64,000 bases of DNA from Actinoplanes regularis. GTDB lineage: Bacteria > Actinomycetota > Actinomycetes > Mycobacteriales > Micromonosporaceae. Below are positions 58,316 through 64,000 of this stretch, in pieces (position 1 is the first letter of the stretch; the number at the start of each line of letters is the position of its first letter). The notes below the pieces were generated by a model. The model had not been told where the DNA came from. It ran no database searches and was given only the letters and a program-made list of their open reading frames with translations. Made by a program: the position numbers and the translations under genes. Where the stretch lies: positions 248,001 through 312,000 of the forward strand of contig NZ_FZNR01000006.1 in assembly GCF_900188005.1 (NCBI RefSeq), in the 5' to 3' direction.

Positions 58316-59602
58316 ATGGCCGACCGACTCACCGGCGAGAAGCTCGTCGACGACATGACCGTCGAGGAGAAGGCCCGTGCCGCCCTCGTCGAGCAGGTGC
58401 TGCCGGCGCTGCGGGCCAAGGCCGAGCAGGCCGACCGGGACGGCGCGTTCCCCCGGGAGCACATCGACACGCTGCGGGATGCCGGCCTGCTCGGCCTGAT
58501 CGTCCCCGAGGAGTACGGCGGCCTCGGCGGCACCCTGCGTGACCTGGCCGCCGCCACCTACGCGATGGGCAGCGCCTGCCCCTCCACCGCGCTCGCCTTC
58601 TTCTTCCACAACACCTCCGCCTCCCGGGGGCTGCTGCCGCTGGAGGCGATCGAGGCCGGCCTCTTCGACGCCGGCGAGGTCCCGGTGGTGCGGGCGTTCG
58701 CGGAGAAGGTGCTGCGGCTGATGTCCGGTGGCGCCTGGCTGGCCAACTTCGCCAGCGAGTCGGTGAAGTCCTCGGGCGCCAACATCGCGATCGCCACCAC
58801 CGCGGTCGCCACCACCCGCGACGGGGTGGACGGCTGGGAGCTGACCGGGGAGAAGTCGTTCGGCTGCGCGACCGGCATCGCCGACCACTACCTGGTCACC
58901 GCCCGCCTCGACGGGACGACGACCGCCGACGGCCTGGTCATGTTCCTGGTCCCGCGGGAGGCGCCGGGCGTCACCGAGCGGCCGTTCTGGGACGGGCTCG
59001 GCATGCGCGGCAGCGCCAACCACGGGATCCGGCTGGACCGGGTGTTCATCCCGCGCGACGACGCGCTGACCGTGCCGGGCGCGTTCGTGAAGATGCTGCG
59101 GTGCAGCCGGGGCAGCTTCGTCGGCAACCAGCTCGCCATCACCGCTGTCTACGTGGGCGCGGCGCAGGGCGTCTACGACGACACGCTGAACCGGCTGACC
59201 CGCAAGACGTTCGCGGACACCGGCAAGTCGATCGCCGAGTCGCCGATGCATCAGGTGATCATCGGCAACATGACCGAGAGCCTGGAATCGGCGTACCTGT
59301 GGCTGCGCCGCCAACTGCTGCTGGAGACCTGCGAGCCGCCGATCGCGACCAAGTCCGAGGTGTATGCCCAGTGGCGGATCGCCAAGGGCTCGATCTGCCA
59401 GGCCGCGTTCGACGTGGCGGTCGGCGCGCTCAAGGCGTCCGGCACGTCGAACGCGACAATGAACGGCGTCGTCGGCCGGGCCCTGCGGGACTTGTCGATG
59501 GGCCTGGTCATGACGTTCCCGCCGGAACGCGGGCGCCTGGAGGCCGCCTCGGTGATCACCTCCAACAAGGCGAACGAGCTGTTCGCGAGCGTGACGAAGT
59601 GA
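58316..59602 (+). CDS. Acyl-CoA-dehydrogenase-fold flavin monooxygenase-type protein
   Basis: 428 aa from ATG 58316 with AGGGAG upstream (GTG 58307, overlapping the previous stop, is possible). It has the acyl-CoA dehydrogenase fold: LRDAGLLGLIVPEEYGGLGG, CPSTALAFFFHNTSASRGLL, GWELTGEKSFGCATGIADHY and PFWDGLGMRGSANHGIRLDR. The catalytic Glu of true dehydrogenases is not evident, and the pairing with a flavin reductase suggests a two-component monooxygenase of the HpaB/DszC type. Substrate unknown. Its last codons, SVTK then TGA, are part of an 18-bp junction repeat. Confidence 0.82.
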   Translation: MADRLTGEKLVDDMTVEEKARAALVEQVLPALRAKAEQADRDGAFPREHIDTLRDAGLLGLIVPEEYGGLGGTLRDLAAATYAMGSACPSTALAFFFHNTSASRGLLPLEAIEAGLFDAGEVPVVRAFAEKVLRLMSGGAWLANFASESVKSSGANIAIATTAVATTRDGVDGWELTGEKSFGCATGIADHYLVTARLDGTTTADGLVMFLVPREAPGVTERPFWDGLGMRGSANHGIRLDRVFIPRDDALTVPGAFVKMLRCSRGSFVGNQLAITAVYVGAAQGVYDDTLNRLTRKTFADTGKSIAESPMHQVIIGNMTESLESAYLWLRRQLLLETCEPPIATKSEVYAQWRIAKGSICQAAFDVAVGALKASGTSNATMNGVVGRALRDLSMGLVMTFPPERGRLEAASVITSNKANELFASVTK

Positions 59603-59724
59603 ACGAGCGTGACCAAGTGAACGAGCGTGACCAAGTGAACGAGCGTGACCAAGTGAACGAGCAGGACGAAGCGAACGAGCAGGACGAAGCGAACGAACAC
59701 GGCCGAGTGAACGAACGCCGCCAG
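59593..59724 (+). repeat. 18-bp junction repeat at the start of the ALDH gene
   Basis: The unit GAGCGTGACCAAGTGAAC and variants occur about seven times. It contains the previous gene's 3' end (GTGACGAAGTGA) and the GTG start of the ALDH gene, so the unit is the stop/start overlap itself. Several copies supply an in-frame GTG and thus alternative starts. Confidence 0.88.
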
Positions 59725-61155
59725 GTGAACGACCTGGTCAACGGCGGCTGGGCCGCCTGCGCGACACCGGTCGGCATCGACCTGGAGGACCCCGCGACCG
59801 GCACGGTCACCGGCCCGGCCCTCGGCTCGTCGGCAGAACGCGTCTCGTCCGCCATCGCGGCCGCCGACGAACTCGGGTCCTGGAACATCCCGGCGGGGGC
59901 CCGCGCGGACATCCTGGATTCGGTCGCCGCCTCGGTCGCCGAGGCCGTTCCGGAGATCGTCGCCCTGGAGACCGCCGCCACCGGCGTCCCGATCCGCCAG
60001 ACCACCCCGCTCGGCATGATCCTGGCCGGCGCGTTCACCCTGGCCGCCGCCCAGCTGCGCACCGGCCTCCTGACCAGCCGGGCCACCCGCGAGGACGGCC
60101 GCGAGGTGCTGGTCGAACGCCTCCCCTGGGGCCCCGCCGCCTGCCTGGTCCCGTGGAACGCCCCCGCCCCGATGGCGGCGCACAAGGTCGCCAACGCGCT
60201 CGCGGCCGGCTGCCCCACGATCCTCAAACCCTCGGAGTACGCGCCGTACGGCACCGAACGGCTGGCCGTCGCGATCGACACCGCGCTGCGCGCCGCCGGT
60301 GCCCCGCCCGCGCTGTTCCAGCTGCTGCACGGCGGCGCGGCGGTCGGCGCGCACCTGGTCGGCGACGCCCGGATCCGGGCCGTCTCGTTCACCGGCGGCC
60401 TGGCCGGCGGTCGCGCGGTCGCCTCGGCCTGCGCCTACGACATCAAGCCGGTGCAGCTCGAGCTCGGCGGCAACAACCCGCTGATCGTGCTCCCGGACGC
60501 CGACGAGGCGGTCGCCGCCCGGGCCGCCGCCGACCTGCTCACCACCCTGAACGGCCAGTGGTGCCGGGCGCTGGGCCGGCTGATCGTGCCGGCCGGCCGG
60601 GAGCGGGCGATCGTCGGCGCGATCCTCGATCGTCTGGCCGCCCTGCGCACGGGCGACCCGGCCGACCCGGCCACCGACTACGGCCCACTGATCCACTCCG
60701 GTCATCGAGCGACAGTGGAGAAGGCCCGCGACGAGCTCGGCGGCGAGTTGCACTCCGCCGCGCTGACCGGGCCGGGCAACTTCCTGGCTCCGGCGCTGGT
60801 CACCGGCGCCGACCCGGCGCGGACAACGGACGAGATCTTCGGGCCGGTCGCCGCCGTGCACGGCTACCGCAGCGTCGACGAGGCGGTCGCCCTGGCCAAC
60901 GGCACCCGCTACGGCCTGGAGGGCTACGTCGTCGGCACCGATGAACGGGCCGCGCTCGCCGTCGCCGGCCGGGTCCGGGCCGGCGAGGTCAAGGTGAACG
61001 GCTCCTCGGTGATGAGCCTGCACCTGTTCACGCCGCGACCGGCCTGGGGCCTCTCCGGGTACTCGGAGGAGGGCACCGCGGAAACGCTGCTGTTCTTCAC
61101 CAATCCGCGGGTGATCGGTGTCGAGAACGGGTTCGCGTTGCACAATCCCTCATGA
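59599..61155 (+). CDS. Aldehyde dehydrogenase-family protein with expanded N-terminus
   Basis: 518 aa if translation begins at the first GTG (59599, overlapping the previous stop as GTGA). The first 42 residues are hexapeptide repeats (VNERDQ three times, NEQDEA-like, VNERRQ), then VNDLVNGGWAACATPVGIDL starts the real domain; the ancestral start was probably the GTG at 59725. The ALDH core has PWNAPAPMAAHKVANALAAG, FTGGLAGGRAVA, LELGGNNPLIVLPDA (catalytic Glu) and GQWCRALGRLIVP (catalytic Cys). It oxidises an aldehyde with NAD(P). Confidence 0.87.
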   Translation: MNERDQVNERDQVNERDQVNEQDEANEQDEANEHGRVNERRQVNDLVNGGWAACATPVGIDLEDPATGTVTGPALGSSAERVSSAIAAADELGSWNIPAGARADILDSVAASVAEAVPEIVALETAATGVPIRQTTPLGMILAGAFTLAAAQLRTGLLTSRATREDGREVLVERLPWGPAACLVPWNAPAPMAAHKVANALAAGCPTILKPSEYAPYGTERLAVAIDTALRAAGAPPALFQLLHGGAAVGAHLVGDARIRAVSFTGGLAGGRAVASACAYDIKPVQLELGGNNPLIVLPDADEAVAARAAADLLTTLNGQWCRALGRLIVPAGRERAIVGAILDRLAALRTGDPADPATDYGPLIHSGHRATVEKARDELGGELHSAALTGPGNFLAPALVTGADPARTTDEIFGPVAAVHGYRSVDEAVALANGTRYGLEGYVVGTDERAALAVAGRVRAGEVKVNGSSVMSLHLFTPRPAWGLSGYSEEGTAETLLFFTNPRVIGVENGFALHNPS

Positions 61156-62024
61156 CCGCTTCCGCGCTGCGCGCGCTTCTCGCCTCCGGCCGGGTCACCC
61201 ACGTGCCCGGTGTCTACGACCCGGTGACCGCCGCGCTCGCGGTCGCCGCCGGGCACAAGGCCGTCCATCTCTCCGGCGCCGCCGTCTCCGCGACCATGCT
61301 GGGCCGGCCCGATCTCGGCTTCGTGCACGCCACCCAGATCGCCGACCGGGCGTCCACACTGGTCCCGGGGCTGCGCGGGGTGCCGCTGCTGGCCGACGCG
61401 GACACCGGGTACGGCAACCCGCTGCACGCGGTGTGGACCGGGCTCGCCTACAGCCGGGCCGGGATCTCCGGGCTGCACCTGGAGGACCAGGTCAGCCCGA
61501 AGCGCTGCGGGCATCTGGCCGGCAAGGAGGTGATCGAGATCGGCCTGGCGGCCGCCAAGATCAAGGCGTTGGCCGAACAGGTCCCCCAGCTCGCGGTCAT
61601 CGCGAGGACCGACGCGTACGCCGTCAACGGGCTCGCCGACACGATCGAGCGCTGCGTCGCCTACGCCGAGGCGGGCGCCGACGCGGTCTTCCCCGAGGGT
61701 GTACAGGAGATCGGGGAACTCGCCGCGCTGCACAAGGCGCTTCCCGGCGTACCCCTCGTGGTCAATCGCAGCGAAGCCGCCGCCAATCCACCCGCCTGGA
61801 CCGACGCGGACCTCGCCCAGGTCGGCGTCCGCCTGGTCCTGCACCCGGTCGCCGCCCTGCTCGCCGCCATGCGCGCGGCGTCGGTGACCTACCGCGCCAT
61901 CGCGGAGTCCGGCAGCGCCGATCAGGTCGAGCGGATGCCGTGGGCGGCGTTCACCGCGCTGGTCGGCCAGGACGAGGCCCTCGACCTGGACGCCCGCTAT
62001 GTCCCCTCGAGACTGCAGACGTGA
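61152..62024 (+). CDS. Isocitrate lyase/PEP mutase family lyase
   Basis: 290 aa; ATG overlaps the ALDH stop (ATGA). The superfamily signature reads LHLEDQVSPKRCGHLAGKEV, with the catalytic Cys in KRCGH, and LLADADTGYGNPLHAVWTGL supplies the metal ligands. IARTDAYAVNGLADTIERCV and EGVQEIGELAALHKALPGVP follow as in oxaloacetate decarboxylases and methylisocitrate lyases. It may cleave a C-C bond of a 2-hydroxyacid. The exact reaction is not predictable. Confidence 0.87.
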   Translation: MTASALRALLASGRVTHVPGVYDPVTAALAVAAGHKAVHLSGAAVSATMLGRPDLGFVHATQIADRASTLVPGLRGVPLLADADTGYGNPLHAVWTGLAYSRAGISGLHLEDQVSPKRCGHLAGKEVIEIGLAAAKIKALAEQVPQLAVIARTDAYAVNGLADTIERCVAYAEAGADAVFPEGVQEIGELAALHKALPGVPLVVNRSEAAANPPAWTDADLAQVGVRLVLHPVAALLAAMRAASVTYRAIAESGSADQVERMPWAAFTALVGQDEALDLDARYVPSRLQT

Positions 62025-62043
62025 ACCCCCGGAGGTCACCCAC

Positions 62044-63207
62044 GTGAACCGCATCCTGGTCGCCGGCGCCGGGCCGGTCGGTCTGACCGCCGCCCTGGCG
62101 CTGGCCCGCAAGGGTTTTCCGATGACGGTCCTGGAATCCGGCGCGGACCTGGCCACCGAGTCCCGGGCCTCGACGTTCCACCCACCCACCCTGGAGATGC
62201 TCGACGACCTGGGGATCGGCGACGAGTTGCACGAGCGCGGCCTGCTCTCGCCGACCTTCGCCTACCGCGACCGCGCCGAGGGTCTGGTCGCCCTGCTGGA
62301 CCTCGCGGTGCTCGCCGGCGACACCAGGTTCCCCTACCGTCTGCAGTGCGAGCAGTCCAAACTCACCCCGATCCTGCGCACCCGGCTGCTGCGCCACGAC
62401 GGCTGCGAGATTCTCTACAACTGGCACCTCGCCGGGGTCACGCAGACCCCGGCGGCGGTGACCGCGTCCGCCGCGGACGGCCGGAGCGCGAGGGGTTCCT
62501 GGCTGATCGGTGCCGACGGCGCCCACTCCCGCACCCGCCGCGCGATCGGTGCCGGGTTCGAGGGCATCACCTACCCCGAACGCTTCCTGGTCGCCTCGAC
62601 CGACGAGGAACTCACCGCCTGGCTCCCGGACCTGGCCTCGGTCAACTACGTCTTCGACCCGGTCGAGTGGTGCGTCCTGCTGCGCACCCCCGACCACTGG
62701 CGGGTCCTGCTCCCCACCCCGTCGCAGACGCCGGACGCGCTGGAGTACGCCCGCCTCGACACACGGCTGCGCGGTGTCTTCGACCCGGGGCGCCCCTGGC
62801 GGATCGCCCACGCCTCGATGTACCGCGTCCACCAGCGGGTGGCCGCCGCCTTCCGGGTGGGCCGGGTCCTGCTGGCGGGCGACGCCGCCCACGTCAACAA
62901 CCCCCTGGGTGGCCTGGGCATGAACTCCGGGATCCACGACGCGGTCGCCTACGCCGCCGCGCTCGCGTCCGGGGACGAGGGCGCGATCGACGCCGCCGCC
63001 ACCGAGCGCCGGCGGATCGCCCTCGAATACGTCCAGAGCGTCTCGCATCAGAACTACGAGCGGCTGCGCGCCACCGACCCGGTCGCTCGCGCCGCCCACC
63101 TGGAATCCCTGCGCGCCGTCGCCGCCGACCCGGTCAGGGCGCGCGAGTCCCTGCTGCGCAGCTCGATGATCGCCGCCCTGCGCCCGGCCGTGGGAGGGCC
63201 GGCATGA
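62044..63207 (+). CDS. FAD-dependent monooxygenase
   Basis: 387 aa from GTG 62044 with GGAGG upstream. RILVAGAGPVGLTAALALAR is the FAD motif, SWLIGADGAHSRTRRAIGAG the DG motif, and GRVLLAGDAAHVNNPLGGLG the GD motif of class A flavoprotein monooxygenases. Such enzymes hydroxylate aromatic rings or related compounds with NAD(P)H. It is followed by an ALDH gene in ATGA overlap. Confidence 0.92.
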   Translation: MNRILVAGAGPVGLTAALALARKGFPMTVLESGADLATESRASTFHPPTLEMLDDLGIGDELHERGLLSPTFAYRDRAEGLVALLDLAVLAGDTRFPYRLQCEQSKLTPILRTRLLRHDGCEILYNWHLAGVTQTPAAVTASAADGRSARGSWLIGADGAHSRTRRAIGAGFEGITYPERFLVASTDEELTAWLPDLASVNYVFDPVEWCVLLRTPDHWRVLLPTPSQTPDALEYARLDTRLRGVFDPGRPWRIAHASMYRVHQRVAAAFRVGRVLLAGDAAHVNNPLGGLGMNSGIHDAVAYAAALASGDEGAIDAAATERRRIALEYVQSVSHQNYERLRATDPVARAAHLESLRAVAADPVRARESLLRSSMIAALRPAVGGPA

Positions 63208-64000
63208 TCGAGCGGGAGAACCCGGCGCGCTTCGAGGAGATCGTCGGGTCGGTGCCGGTGAGCACGCCGGACGCCGTCGACGAGATCGTGCGCCGGGCCG
63301 ACGCGGAGCAGCGCCGCTGGGCGGCGCTGCCGCTGCCCGACCGGCTCGCCGCGCTGACGCACGCCGCCGCCGCGATCGAGAACGCGATCGACGACCTCGC
63401 GACGCTGCTGGCCCGCGAGTCCGGCAAGGTCCTGGCCGACTGCCGCGGCGAGCTGGGGTTCGCCGTCCGCTTCCTGCGCTGGGTGGCCGGGCGCGCCATC
63501 GGGGTGTACGCGGATCAGGCCGTCGACGACGATCTGGGCCGCCTCGTCCACCTGCGGAAGCCGTACGGCGTCGTGGCCGCCGTGACCCCGTGGAACGCCC
63601 CGGTCATCCTCGCGATGCTGAAGATCGCCCCGGCCCTCGCCGCCGGCAACGCGATCGTGGTCAAGCCGTCCCCGCTCGCCCCGCTGACCATCTCGCGGGT
63701 CGCCGGGCTCTTCGACGCCCCGGTCCGGGTGGTGCACGGCGGCGCGGAGACGGGCGCGGCCCTGGTCGGCCACGAACTGGTCCGGAAGGTCGCGTTCACC
63801 GGCGGCACCGCGGGCGGGCGCGCGGTGGCCGCCCTCGCCGGTGACCGGCTCACGCCGTCCGTCCTGGAACTGGGCGGCAACGACCCGGCGGTCTTCCTGG
63901 ACGACGCCCCGCTCGCCGACGACGCGATGGATCGGCTGGTCATGGCCACCTTCGCCACGAGTGGCCAGGTCTGCATGGCCGCCAAGCGCCTCTACGTCCC
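63204..64000 (+). CDS. Aldehyde dehydrogenase (3' end beyond window)
   Basis: The first 265 residues are visible. ATG overlaps the monooxygenase stop (ATGA). It shows YGVVAAVTPWNAPVILAMLK, IAPALAAGNAIVVKPSPLAP, KVAFTGGTAGGRAVAALAG, LELGGNDPAVFLDDAPL and the catalytic Cys in TSGQVCMAAKRLYV. It is a second, distinct ALDH in this operon. The last residues are cut by the right edge. Confidence 0.9.
   Translation, partial: MIERENPARFEEIVGSVPVSTPDAVDEIVRRADAEQRRWAALPLPDRLAALTHAAAAIENAIDDLATLLARESGKVLADCRGELGFAVRFLRWVAGRAIGVYADQAVDDDLGRLVHLRKPYGVVAAVTPWNAPVILAMLKIAPALAAGNAIVVKPSPLAPLTISRVAGLFDAPVRVVHGGAETGAALVGHELVRKVAFTGGTAGGRAVAALAGDRLTPSVLELGGNDPAVFLDDAPLADDAMDRLVMATFATSGQVCMAAKRLYV

Noticed and set aside
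1..64000. tRNA, rRNA or transposase genes
   Set aside because: None of the typical conserved blocks were seen by eye on either strand; a dedicated scan (tRNAscan or Rfam) would be needed to exclude short RNAs.

Overview
The window is very GC-rich, tightly packed bacterial DNA with many GTG and TTG starts and many ATGA or GTGA stop/start overlaps. It carries LexA, IclR, TetR, LysR and GlxA-type regulators and F420/flavin-type oxidoreductases. This points to a filamentous actinobacterium; a Micromonosporaceae/Actinoplanes-like genome is my inference, not proven. No tRNA, rRNA, CRISPR array or transposase was recognised.

Layout. 1-3107: 5' part of a very large DUF4011-type ATPase/helicase running off the left edge. 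3291-14851: a cell-surface glycan locus with a membrane CapD/PglF-type dehydratase, BY-kinase/Wzz, ExoA-like GT2, two DegT/StrS aminotransferases, flippase, O-antigen-ligase/polymerase, GT4, NeuD/PglD acetyltransferase and a minimal PglC-type phosphoglycosyl transferase. Together these make a complete candidate set for UDP-N,N'-diacetylbacillosamine synthesis and transfer to a lipid carrier. 14950-21133: small membrane protein, DedA, a GlxA/AraC regulator divergent from an enoyl-reductase-like protein, a 78-aa protein, MFS transporter and LexA. 21462-26402: an unrecognised four-gene membrane cluster with a repeat-rich membrane protein, a cupredoxin-like lipoprotein fusion and two polytopic proteins. 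26661-37774: L-rhamnose mutarotase, Mth938-like protein, LysR/SDR divergon, type II NADH dehydrogenase, thymidine kinase, TPR-GGDEF protein and a heterodimeric ABC exporter. 37895-45111: WD40 membrane protein, nitroreductase, GNAT/TetR divergon and several hypothetical genes.

45305-64000: a catabolic island. One minus-strand chain of 11 genes (MaoC, luciferase-like monooxygenase, CaiB, PrpD, Rid, MaoC, MaoC, Ltp2-like thiolase, DUF35, acyl-CoA dehydrogenase, CitE lyase) is overlapped at every junction. Nearby lies an IclR regulator and a plus-strand operon: flavin reductase fused to an HMGL-like domain, acyl-CoA-dehydrogenase-type monooxygenase, ALDH, PEP-mutase/isocitrate-lyase family enzyme, FAD monooxygenase and a second ALDH. 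Three similar 15-bp palindromes sit at the promoters of both operons and suggest one IclR-controlled pathway. The substrate cannot be read from the sequence.

The most unusual feature is spread over the window. The ends of genes, especially stop/start overlap junctions, are repeatedly amplified in tandem. Copies of 3' ends (lexA, GNAT, IclR, MFS, mutarotase and others) lie downstream of the parent genes and often keep the stop codon. Copies of 5' ends form chains of tiny ORFs whose stop overlaps the next start as ATGA. One such 26-codon mini-ORF occurs at two unrelated loci.
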